Shown: one piece after another, positions 1-5,112 of the stretch
Layout of the letters: every line of letters starts with the position of its first letter
How positions within the stretch are numbered: the stretch's first letter is position 1
NCBI GenBank assembly: GCA_002448875.1
Contig: DKAS01000206.1
Coordinates: 1-5,112, forward strand
Source of the DNA: Proteobacteria bacterium UBA6920
Lineage (GTDB): Bacteria > Pseudomonadota > Gammaproteobacteria > SG8-11
Length of the DNA: 5,112 nucleotides
Direction: 5' to 3'
The notes under the pieces: model-generated
The model's database searches: none
Seen by the model: the letters and a program-made list of their open reading frames with translations, nothing else
What the model was told of the DNA's origin: nothing
Translations under genes and position numbers: made by a program

Positions 1-704
1 GGCCAGGTGTTGGTGGAGAAGCGCTGATGAAACACGCACAGACTGGAGGCCAGGGCTTCATTGTTCAGGTCCCGATAAAACACTGGCAACAGGGCCGGCA
101 TCACCAGTCCTTTGTAGGACAGTACCCGCGACGACAGGCTGGGCACGTAAAAGATGACGTCTTCGGCCGCGATCTGCTTTTCCGCCTTGCGCCGGGCGAT
201 GAACAGCCGGCGTTCGAAAACCTCATCGTCCATTTTTTCCGGACAGTTGACGAACAGCTGCTCGATATGGGGCAGGGTGCGCAGCGCTTCTTCGCCGCAG
301 GCGCTGGGGTCGGTTGGCACCAGGCGCCAGCCAGCCACTTCCAGCCCCTGGCTGGCCAGCGCCGTCGCCAGGCGGTCGCGGGCCTGCGCTGCCAGGCTCT
401 TGTCCGGATTGAGGAACACCATGCCGGTGGCATAGTTGGTCGCCAGCTTGAAACCTTGCTGTTTGGCCAGCAGGCGCAGAAAGCTATCGGGTTTTTTCAG
501 CAGCAAACCGCAACCGTCGCCCGATTTACCGTCGGCGGCGATGGCGCCGCGATGGGTCAGGCGGGTCAGGGCGCCAATAGCCGTTTTCACCAGCCAGTGG
601 CTGGGTTTGTCGTCCATTTGCGCGATGAGCCCGAAACCGCAGCTGTCTTTTTCGAATTCCGGGCGGTAAACACCCCCCTGGGGCTGTCTTTGCATGCTAG
701 TCAC
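1..704 (-). CDS. gltB: Glutamate synthase (NADPH-type) large subunit GltB, N-terminal part, runs off the window
   Basis: The large (alpha) subunit of glutamate synthase makes two glutamates from glutamine and 2-oxoglutarate in the cytoplasm, working with the small subunit GltD. About 234 codons are visible of a protein usually near 1,500 residues, and the 3' end lies outside the window. The visible part is the N-terminal glutamine amidotransferase (class II, Ntn hydrolase) domain. Near the N-terminus is DSCGFGLIA, whose Cys is residue 22 from the GTG start. In this family that Cys becomes the catalytic N-terminal residue after removal of a short propeptide. Further on are THRGAIAADGKSGDGCG, LFIARRKAEK and, at the edge, CVFHQRFSTNTWP, all typical of GltB. 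I prefer the GTG start at 704-702 because GGAAAGG lies about 10 nt upstream. An in-frame ATG at 695-693 is the alternative, but its spacing from that site is about 19 nt. Its own promoter lies in the gap upstream. Identity is very sure; the start is moderately sure. Confidence 0.95.
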   Translation of the reverse strand, partial: MTSMQRQPQGGVYRPEFEKDSCGFGLIAQMDDKPSHWLVKTAIGALTRLTHRGAIAADGKSGDGCGLLLKKPDSFLRLLAKQQGFKLATNYATGMVFLNPDKSLAAQARDRLATALASQGLEVAGWRLVPTDPSACGEEALRTLPHIEQLFVNCPEKMDDEVFERRLFIARRKAEKQIAAEDVIFYVPSLSSRVLSYKGLVMPALLPVFYRDLNNEALASSLCVFHQRFSTNTW

Positions 705-716
705 GGTAGTACTACC
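705..716. repeat. Perfect 12-bp palindrome between ribosome binding site and gltB start
   Basis: GGTAGTACTACC reads the same on both strands. It fills the space between the SD-like sequence and the probable GTG start of gltB. A dimeric regulator could bind here as DNA, or two transcripts could pair through it. As an RNA hairpin it would have almost no loop, so a stable stem within one transcript is less likely. Whether it has a function is unknown. Confidence 0.6.
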
Positions 717-720
717 TTTC
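714..720 (-). promoter_or_regulatory. Ribosome binding site deciding the gltB start
   Basis: Read on the minus strand this is GGAAAGG, a purine-rich Shine-Dalgarno-like sequence. It is about 10 nt upstream of the GTG at 704-702 and about 19 nt upstream of the ATG at 695-693, so the spacing favours GTG. Its last bases overlap the palindrome at 705-716. Confidence 0.55.
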
Positions 721-799
721 CGACGGCTGATTAATAAATTGTTATTTTTCAGTAATCTTTCATTTCGTCCTGGAGAAATCGGGGACAAAATGGCCCAAA

Positions 800-828
800 A
801 TTATACAGCCCAGTATGGCAAGGTTCAA
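800..828 (-). promoter_or_regulatory. Sigma-70 promoter of gltB
   Basis: On the minus strand TTGAAC (828-823) is followed by a 17-bp spacer and a perfect TATAAT (805-800). The -35 box matches TTGACA at its first four bases. Transcription would start near 793, giving a leader of about 90 nt before the GTG start. This is the best promoter match in the window and its placement upstream of gltB makes sense. Confidence 0.75.
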
Positions 829-833
829 TTGCC
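817..833. promoter_or_regulatory. Inverted repeat across the gltB -35 box (possible operator)
   Basis: On the minus strand GGCAA and TTGCC flank seven bases that include most of the -35 hexamer. A two-fold repeat over a -35 box is where a repressor would be expected, but five-base arms also arise by chance. No known operator consensus is recognised. Confidence 0.3.
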
Positions 834-851
834 GGCGAAAGAGGGAAGGAA

Positions 852-878
852 GGCCTGCTATTTACCCGGAAATAGGCC
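852..878 (-). repeat. Bulged inverted repeat after the AAA/SPOR gene (weak terminator candidate)
   Basis: CTATTT (858-863) pairs with AAATAG (870-875) around a six-base loop, and GGC/GCC extend the stem past a three-base bulge. It lies about 45 bp past the stop of the AAA/SPOR gene and upstream of the gltB promoter, where a terminator would be expected. In the minus-strand transcript the stem is followed by a C/T-rich run, not a clean U tract, so efficient intrinsic termination is doubtful. Confidence 0.35.
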
Positions 879-922
879 GCGACGGACCGGGGTGGAACCG
901 GTGAGCGGCGGGCCAGGAGGGG

Positions 923-2821
923 TTATTTTGCGATCACCAGCGACTGCATGTCACGGAAAGTGCGCACCTGGACGTTGGTTCGCAGCGCCGGCGGCAGATT
1001 TTCGATCTGCTGGCGGGCGCTTTGTTCGTCAGCATAGGATCCGTAGATAACATTGTACCAGGGCTGGTCATTGATATGGGAAGCGAAGTAAAAAGCCTCG
1101 CCCTGCATTTTGTACTCGCTGATGACGTGGGCGGCCGCGCCTTCATCGGTCGTGCCGAGAAGTTGCAGGGTGTAATGATTGGGGTCCTGCAGCGTTACCC
1201 ACAACAGCTGGCGTTGCGCCGATGCCACGTCGCTGCCGGCGGTTTCCGCCGGCGCCTGGCCGTCGGCCGGTTGCACGAACAAGGATTCATCTGTGTATGG
1301 GGAATCGGTGGCTGCCTGCGGCGCGGTCTGTTCCGTCGCCGCGGCGTCTGATTGCCCAGCCGCGGGTTCGCGGTCCGGCATCAGCGTCGAGGTCAGCAGG
1401 TTCATGACATGGCTCAGGTGCGCGACGTTTTCGCCCAGCAGGTCATTGATTCTTTCCCGATAAAAATAGGCGCCGCCACCAGCACCTGCCAGCAGGGCGG
1501 TAGCCAGCAGCAGGGACAGCGCCCGGCGCGCATCGATTCCCGGTTGCAGGTGACGAAACTGCGGATGCTTGTGCATGCGTCTGCCGATCTGGATTTCCAG
1601 CTGCGCCGGCAAGCCGCGGGACAGGCGCACCATTTTGCGTAGACGCCGCTGGCCCAGGGTGGCCTCGGGATCACGGATGCCCGCCGCCAGCAGGCGCGCC
1701 AGAATATAACGTCGCGCGTTAAGATCGGTCAGGCGCGGCAGGTCCAGGACATTCACCCGTTGCTTGGGAAATACCCCGGTCAGGTTGGTGGCGACAGTTT
1801 CGTCGCCGACAAATATCAGGTTGGCGCCCAAGGCGTCGACCGGATCCTGCAGGCAGATCATCTCCCGCAGGACCGATAGCAATTCCGGCGTCAGGGTCTG
1901 CGCGTCGTCGAAAATCAGCAGCGGCGGCAGCGCCTTGCGGTAGTTGTTTTGCAGGTGCTGGCGCACGCCGGCGAGCGCGGCGGGCGCTTCGCCTGGATCG
2001 CTGGCGGCACTGCCCAGCAACGCGGCATGGATCACCGAGACCAGCTCATGCCAGGGCATGCGCGGCTTGACCCGGATCACGCCGGTGACCTGTCCTTCGG
2101 CGGCATGTCGGGTCAGGTACTGAATGAAGGTGGTCTTGCCATTGCCCGCCGGCGAGGTCAACGCCAGTACTTCGTCGCCGGCAACGCAAAGATGCAGCAG
2201 CATGTCGCGTCGCTGCCTGCGCATGCCGTCTTCAAAGAAGAAATTTTCCGTGGTTGCAGCCGCCGCCGAGCTGTCGTCGTCCAGCGCGGCGCTGACGGGT
2301 GCGGTTGGGAACAGAGCCGGTGCGTCGCCGTCTGTGTTGCTGGCCGGCGCATCCGTCGCCGGCGGGGGGGTGGCGCGGGTGGCCGGGGCCGGTGGCGCTG
2401 GCTCACCGGCGCTGGCCGCCGGTTTGCGGTCGGCATCGGGGCTGACGGACGGGGGTGGATCGCCGGCCGCCGGTTGGTCTCTGGCTGGCGCGTGGTCGCC
2501 GCCGCCGCCGGTAGTGGCGGCCAGGATGCCGCTGGTTTCCTCGGGTTCGGCTGGCCGGTAGCGCAGTGCCGGGCCGGCGCTGTCGAACAGGCTGCGGTTA
2601 ATCGGGCCATCGAACCGACTGTCTTTGGTCGCGTGTTCCGGGGCATTGATTTTGCCCGCGTCGGTGGTGTCGCCAGCGTCGTTGGCCGCCGCCGCCTTCG
2701 GCAGGGTGGTGGTCGGTGCCAGTTTTTCCGTGGTGGCGGCGTCGCCATCCTGCGGGGGCGGCGAAGCCGTGTCACGGGGGGGTGTGCCGTTTTGCGTGGC
2801 CCTGGAGTCCGTCGTGCTCAT
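923..2821 (-). CDS. DamX-type protein: AAA ATPase, transmembrane segment and C-terminal SPOR domain
   Basis: This 632-residue protein has the architecture of the AAA/SPOR proteins found between aroB and gltB or dam in gammaproteobacteria. Residues 1-190 are low-complexity, rich in Pro, Ala, Thr and Asp, and probably disordered. An ExeA-like AAA domain (about 195-420) follows, with P-loop SPAGNGKTT (223-231), Walker B LLIFDDAQ (301-308) and sensor-like NLIFVGD (334-340). One hydrophobic segment (about 434-454), preceded by Arg residues, should place the ATPase in the cytoplasm and the C-terminus in the periplasm. After a second low-complexity linker (about 485-535) comes a SPOR-like domain (about 540-632, with YTLQLLG and WYNVIYGSY). 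SPOR domains bind glycan strands lacking stem peptides at the division septum, and E. coli DamX (shorter, without a recognisable active ATPase) acts in division. The first P-loop residue is Ser where Gly or Ala is usual. The gene starts 14 bp after the WGR stop with no strong Shine-Dalgarno sequence, suggesting coupling. Family is sure; the exact role is inferred. Confidence 0.88.
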   Translation of the reverse strand: MSTTDSRATQNGTPPRDTASPPPQDGDAATTEKLAPTTTLPKAAAANDAGDTTDAGKINAPEHATKDSRFDGPINRSLFDSAGPALRYRPAEPEETSGILAATTGGGGDHAPARDQPAAGDPPPSVSPDADRKPAASAGEPAPPAPATRATPPPATDAPASNTDGDAPALFPTAPVSAALDDDSSAAAATTENFFFEDGMRRQRRDMLLHLCVAGDEVLALTSPAGNGKTTFIQYLTRHAAEGQVTGVIRVKPRMPWHELVSVIHAALLGSAASDPGEAPAALAGVRQHLQNNYRKALPPLLIFDDAQTLTPELLSVLREMICLQDPVDALGANLIFVGDETVATNLTGVFPKQRVNVLDLPRLTDLNARRYILARLLAAGIRDPEATLGQRRLRKMVRLSRGLPAQLEIQIGRRMHKHPQFRHLQPGIDARRALSLLLATALLAGAGGGAYFYRERINDLLGENVAHLSHVMNLLTSTLMPDREPAAGQSDAAATEQTAPQAATDSPYTDESLFVQPADGQAPAETAGSDVASAQRQLLWVTLQDPNHYTLQLLGTTDEGAAAHVISEYKMQGEAFYFASHINDQPWYNVIYGSYADEQSARQQIENLPPALRTNVQVRTFRDMQSLVIAK

Positions 2822-2835
2822 AGAATCAACCGCTG

Positions 2836-3090
2836 TTAGCTGGAGGGGTAGGTCCCCTGGGTAAAGACAACTTGAAATCCGTTATTGATCTGCTGGTCAC
2901 GCAGCCGGGCCATTTCTTCCTGGGCCTGCTCCAGGGAGGCAAAATGCTTGTGCGCCACCCGCCCCCGGGCGCCTTGCACACCCCATTCCCGCATCAGTGT
3001 CCAGCCGCCGATGAGGTCTTCCTGCAGTACGAGAGAATAAAACCGGGGATTCTCTCCGCCGTCGGCCGATTTTTGCAGGTAGATGCGCAT
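2836..3090 (-). CDS. Small stand-alone WGR-domain protein
   Basis: This 84-residue protein is essentially one WGR domain and nothing else. It begins MRIYLQKSADGG, continues with a strand holding RFYSLVLQEDL, then has WTLMREWGVQGARGRV at about residues 30-45. The helix-like FASLEQAQEEMARLRDQQ leads to NNGFQVVF. The layout (aromatic strand, W-G core, F-x-S-L-E-x-A helix, final N-G-[FY]) fits the WGR family, known from poly(ADP-ribose) polymerases and bacterial MolR-like proteins, where it contacts nucleic acid. The Arg of the naming motif is Val here (WGV), so activity could differ. It has no signal peptide or membrane segment, so it should be cytoplasmic. No clear Shine-Dalgarno sequence precedes the ATG. 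The stop is 14 bp before the AAA/SPOR gene, implying one transcript and perhaps a shared task. The family call is good; the biological role is unknown. Confidence 0.8.
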   Translation of the reverse strand: MRIYLQKSADGGENPRFYSLVLQEDLIGGWTLMREWGVQGARGRVAHKHFASLEQAQEEMARLRDQQINNGFQVVFTQGTYPSS

Positions 3091-3126
3091 ACTATAAGTT
3101 AAGTCATCGTTACATTTTAACCAAAT

Positions 3127-3150
3127 CCCCTGCCCGATGTCAGGCTGGGG
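3127..3150 (-). repeat. GC-rich hairpin in the WGR leader
   Basis: CCCC/GGGG and GCC/GGC arms, with one mismatched pair between them, enclose an eight-base loop. The hairpin lies about 25 bp downstream of the predicted transcription start and 37 bp before the WGR start codon. On the minus strand it is followed by ATTTGGTT, which is not a proper U tract, so a terminator is not convincing. It could influence transcript stability or translation; this is inferred only from the base pairing. Confidence 0.35.
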
Positions 3151-3182
3151 TTCCGCCCATGTTGGTCGATTCAGGGTAACTT

Positions 3183-3210
3183 ATTATATTGTAAGAGAAT
3201 AATGTTTCCA
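3183..3210 (-). promoter_or_regulatory. Probable sigma-70 promoter for the WGR-AAA/SPOR pair
   Basis: On the minus strand TGGAAA (3210-3205, four of six bases of TTGACA) is followed by a 16-bp spacer and a perfect TATAAT (3188-3183) in a locally AT-rich stretch. Transcription would start near 3176, leaving a leader of about 85 nt before the WGR ATG. The -35 box overlaps the stem-loop at the end of dgt. Confidence 0.55.
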
Positions 3211-3247
3211 GTCCCCTGCCACCTAAGTCCGGGGTCAGGTGGACTGG
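3208..3247 (-). repeat. Stem-loop overlapping the dgt stop codon
   Basis: CCACCT (3219-3224) pairs with AGGTGG (3237-3242), and CCAGT (3208-3212) with ACTGG (3243-3247). This gives an 11-bp stem with a six-base bulge on one side and a 12-base loop. It covers the last dgt codons, the stop and part of the downstream -35 box. No clear U run follows it, so it may protect the 3' end or terminate weakly rather than be a classical terminator. Confidence 0.4.
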
Positions 3248-4386
3248 CCGGGATAAAAGACCCGGTCATATTCGGCCATGGCATAGCGATCGGTCATGCC
3301 GGCAATGTAATCGGCAATGGCCCGTGCGCGGCCGGCGTCCCCGGCGGTGTCGGCCAGGCCGTCGGCTTGGCGCTGCGTCTGTGGCGGCAACAGGCGGGGT
3401 TCGTGCAGGAAAACCTCAAACAGGGATTTGACGATGTGGCGGGCTTTGAAAGTCATGCGCTGCACATGGTAGTGGCGGTAGAGCTTGTCCCGCAGGAACT
3501 GCTTCAAGGCGCGATGATGGACGGCCATGGGCTCGCTGAAGCCGACCAGCGGCCGGCCCAGGGCGCGCACCGCGGCCGCGCTGTCCACCTGGTGCTGTTG
3601 CAGGGCGTCGCGGGTGGTGTTTACCAGGTCGGTGATCTGGGCATTGATCATGCGCCGTATCACCTCGTGGATGGTGCGCCGCGTCGACAGTTTAGGATAG
3701 GCGCGGCCGACCTCCTCCAGGTGCATATTGCACCAGGGCACTTCGCGCAACTGGTCCAGGGTGAGCAATTCCGCCCGCAGACCGTCATCAACGTCGTGGT
3801 TGTTATAGGCGATTTCATCGGCGATATTGCTCAACTGCGCTTCCAGGCTGGGGGCTTCCCGGGTGATGAAACGGGCGGCGACTTCGCCCAGCGTCTGCGC
3901 CATTTTCAAGGAACAGTGCTTGAGAATGCCGGCCCGGGTTTCGAACGTAAGGTTCAAGCCGTCGAATTCCGCATAGCGCTGTTCCAGTTCGTCGACCACG
4001 CGCAGGGATTGCAGGTTGTGTTCGAATCCACCCCAGGCCTGCATGCATTCATTGAGAATGTCCTGGCCGGCGTGGCCGAAGGGGGTGTGACCCAGGTCAT
4101 GGGCCAGGGCGATGGCTTCCACCAGGTCTTCGTTGAGCCGCAGGGTGCGGGCGATGGAGCGGCCGATCTGCGCTACCTCCAGGGAATGCGTCAGGCGGGT
4201 GCGGAACATGTCGCCTTCGTGATTGACGAACACCTGGGTTTTGTATTCCAGGCGGCGGAATGCCGCACAATGGACGATGCGGTCCCGGTCCCGCTGGTAT
4301 TCGCTGCGACCGCCGGGCGGCGCCTCGCGGTGGCGCCGGCCGCGGGATTCCTCTTGCCGACAAGCGTAAGCCGCCAGTTCGGTCAT
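3235..4386 (-). CDS. dgt: dGTPase-like deoxynucleotide triphosphohydrolase (HD superfamily)
   Basis: Members of this family cleave dNTPs, classically dGTP, to the deoxynucleoside and tripolyphosphate in the cytoplasm, adjusting nucleotide pools. The 383-residue protein opens with SRGRR and [20 protein letters not shown] (about 30-49), the usual N-terminal signature of the shorter bacterial dGTPase-like type. The HD metal site is intact: His67 in RLTHSLEV, His96-Asp97 in [14 protein letters not shown] (94-107), and a later Asp190 in [16 protein letters not shown] (187-202). [12 protein letters not shown] (119-130) is also conserved in the family. The C-terminal third (about 285-375) matches the helical HD-associated region in position. 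Length is normal and the frame is unbroken. The ATG overlaps the aroB stop as ATGA, so translation is probably coupled; no good Shine-Dalgarno sequence is seen. Substrate preference within this subtype cannot be read from the sequence. Some relatives act against phage, but this placement looks like housekeeping. Confidence 0.92.
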   Translation of the reverse strand: MTELAAYACRQEESRGRRHREAPPGGRSEYQRDRDRIVHCAAFRRLEYKTQVFVNHEGDMFRTRLTHSLEVAQIGRSIARTLRLNEDLVEAIALAHDLGHTPFGHAGQDILNECMQAWGGFEHNLQSLRVVDELEQRYAEFDGLNLTFETRAGILKHCSLKMAQTLGEVAARFITREAPSLEAQLSNIADEIAYNNHDVDDGLRAELLTLDQLREVPWCNMHLEEVGRAYPKLSTRRTIHEVIRRMINAQITDLVNTTRDALQQHQVDSAAAVRALGRPLVGFSEPMAVHHRALKQFLRDKLYRHYHVQRMTFKARHIVKSLFEVFLHEPRLLPPQTQRQADGLADTAGDAGRARAIADYIAGMTDRYAMAEYDRVFYPGQST

Positions 4387-5112
4387 CGGCCGAGATTCAG
4401 GGTGCCACCGGCCGCGGTGATGGCGTGATGCTGGTCTATGGTTGCGCGCAGCAGTGCGGGGGGGAAGTCGCCGGTGACCACGGCTTTGCCCAGTGCCTGC
4501 AGCAGTACCAGGTTGATACGCCCGTCCTGAACTTTTTTGTCCACTCCCATCAGTTCAATGAAACGATCGGTGGACAGTTCAGCCGGCGCGCGGGTAGGCA
4601 GCATGGCACGGTCGATCAGGTTTCCTACCCGCTGTACCGCCGCCGCATCCAGCCAGCCCAGGCGCATGGACATGTCGGCGGCCATGATCATGCCGGCGGC
4701 GACCGCTTCGCCGTGCAGCCAGGCGCCGTAGCCCATGCCGGTTTCGATGGCATGGCCGAAGGTGTGGCCGAGGTTGAGCAGCGCTCTTTCTCCTTGCTCG
4801 GTTTCGTCGCGGGCGACGACCTCGGCCTTGCTGTGGCAGGAACGTTCGATGGCCTGAGCCAGGGCGCCAGGATCGCGGGCCAGCAGGCGGTCGACGTTTT
4901 CCTCCAGCCAGGTGAAAAACTCCATATCCCGGATCAGTCCGTACTTGATCACTTCGGCGATGCCGGCGCTCAATTCCCGGTCTTCCAGGGTATTGAGGGT
5001 GGCGGTATCGGCGATGACGCAGACCGGCTGGTGAAACGCGCCTATCATGTTCTTGCCCAGCGGGTGATTGACTCCGGTTTTGCCGCCGACCGAGGAATCC
5101 ACCTGGGCCAGC
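4383..5112 (-). CDS. aroB: 3-dehydroquinate synthase AroB, C-terminal two thirds
   Basis: AroB converts DAHP to 3-dehydroquinate, the second step of the shikimate pathway, in the cytoplasm, using NAD+ and a divalent metal. The visible 242 residues correspond to the C-terminal part of a protein of about 360; the 5' end lies outside the window. The reading begins [20 protein letters not shown], the conserved nucleotide/substrate-binding stretch. The GTG at 5102-5100 is therefore an internal Val codon, not a start. The family metal ligands can be placed: Glu in GIAEVIKYG, the first His in [12 protein letters not shown], and His in [23 protein letters not shown] is also typical. The protein ends GGTLNLGR. 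The TGA stop overlaps the dgt ATG by four bases, tying the two genes into one unit. aroK is expected just upstream, outside the window. Confidence 0.96.
   Translation of the reverse strand, partial: LAQVDSSVGGKTGVNHPLGKNMIGAFHQPVCVIADTATLNTLEDRELSAGIAEVIKYGLIRDMEFFTWLEENVDRLLARDPGALAQAIERSCHSKAEVVARDETEQGERALLNLGHTFGHAIETGMGYGAWLHGEAVAAGMIMAADMSMRLGWLDAAAVQRVGNLIDRAMLPTRAPAELSTDRFIELMGVDKKVQDGRINLVLLQALGKAVVTGDFPPALLRATIDQHHAITAAGGTLNLGR

Larger units (their letters stand above)
705..922. other. Intergenic region upstream of gltB
   Basis: This 218-bp gap separates the AAA/SPOR gene from gltB. From right to left it holds a GC-rich stretch with a bulged inverted repeat, the sigma-70 promoter, an AT-rich leader of about 90 nt, and the SD/palindrome element next to the start. 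An imperfect palindrome, ATTTC (762-766) with GAAAT (775-779), sits in the leader. No riboswitch or small RNA is recognised. Confidence 0.6.
3091..3234. other. Intergenic region between dgt and the WGR gene
   Basis: This 144-bp gap contains the loop and one arm of the dgt-end stem-loop, the predicted promoter and the leader hairpin listed separately. It also carries a nine-base direct repeat, TCCCCTGCC, at 3126-3134 and 3212-3220, which brackets the promoter. The part nearest the WGR start is AT-rich and lacks a purine-rich ribosome binding site. No RNA gene is recognised. Confidence 0.6.

Noticed and set aside
27..734. A 235-codon plus-strand open frame opposite gltB.
   Set aside because: The minus strand has an unmistakable GltB amidotransferase domain. 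The plus-strand product matches no family I know.
817..834. Sigma-54 (-24/-12) promoter upstream of gltB, suggested by GG and GC pairs.
   Set aside because: The spacing between the GG and GC elements is 12 bases instead of the required 10, while a near-consensus sigma-70 promoter overlaps the same site.
694..1050. A 118-codon plus-strand open frame crossing the gltB upstream gap.
   Set aside because: It runs through the gltB promoter and into the SPOR coding region with no recognisable domain or ribosome binding site.
1949..2839. A 296-codon plus-strand open frame opposite the N-terminal half of the AAA/SPOR gene.
   Set aside because: Its Gly/Arg/Val-rich composition mirrors the Pro/Ala-rich coding strand. 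No motif or good start site is seen, and the minus strand carries the P-loop and Walker B motifs.
3091..3162. Tiny upstream reading frames in the WGR leader, including ATG directly followed by TAA and a six-codon frame.
   Set aside because: None has a ribosome binding site, and such frames are expected by chance in a leader of this length.
3235..4386. dgt as an anti-phage dNTPase in a defence island.
   Set aside because: It is coupled to aroB and surrounded by core metabolic and envelope genes, with no other defence genes or mobile-element marks in the window.
3202..4428. A 408-codon plus-strand open frame antisense to dgt, slightly longer than dgt itself.
   Set aside because: The opposite strand encodes an intact dGTPase with all HD metal ligands. 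The plus-strand product shows no recognisable domain. Long antisense frames are common opposite high-GC genes.
5100..5102. GTG as a possible start codon of aroB.
   Set aside because: The frame stays open to the window edge and reads [11 protein letters not shown], so the GTG is the internal conserved Val of AroB.

Overview
The window is a chromosomal housekeeping segment of high-GC DNA (roughly 60% by eye), most likely from a gammaproteobacterium. The gene order aroB, a DamX-type AAA/SPOR protein, then gltB matches the well-known aroK-aroB-damX/gltB neighbourhood of Pseudomonas and related gammaproteobacteria. A dGTPase-like gene and a small WGR-domain gene sit between aroB and the SPOR gene. 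A genus cannot be named from this sequence alone. Nothing points to a recent mobile element, phage, CRISPR array, tRNA or rRNA.

All genes lie on the minus strand, so the window reads biologically from right to left. aroB (3-dehydroquinate synthase, 5' end outside the window) occupies 5112-4383. Its stop overlaps the start of dgt (4386-3235) in an ATGA, so the two are almost certainly one translationally coupled unit. A 144-bp gap follows (3234-3091), holding a stem-loop across the dgt stop, a plausible sigma-70 promoter and a leader hairpin. Next come an 84-residue WGR-domain protein (3090-2836) and, 14 bp on, a 632-residue AAA ATPase / single transmembrane segment / SPOR protein (2821-923). 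A 218-bp gap (922-705) carries the best promoter in the window, TTGAAC-17-TATAAT. It drives gltB, the large subunit of glutamate synthase (704-1, 3' end outside the window).

The genes fall into three transcription blocks: aroB-dgt (aromatic precursor synthesis plus dNTP hydrolysis), WGR-damX (cell-envelope/division protein plus a small nucleic-acid-binding-type domain) and gltB (nitrogen assimilation). Read-through between blocks is possible because no strong intrinsic terminator with a clear U tract is visible in either gap.

The most interesting points are the small WGR protein with a degenerate WGR motif, apparently paired with a DamX-type ATPase; the variant P-loop and long disordered arm of that ATPase; and a perfect 12-bp palindrome filling the space between the ribosome binding site and the probable GTG start of gltB. 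I see no convincing new multi-gene system. These are modest observations in a mostly ordinary region.
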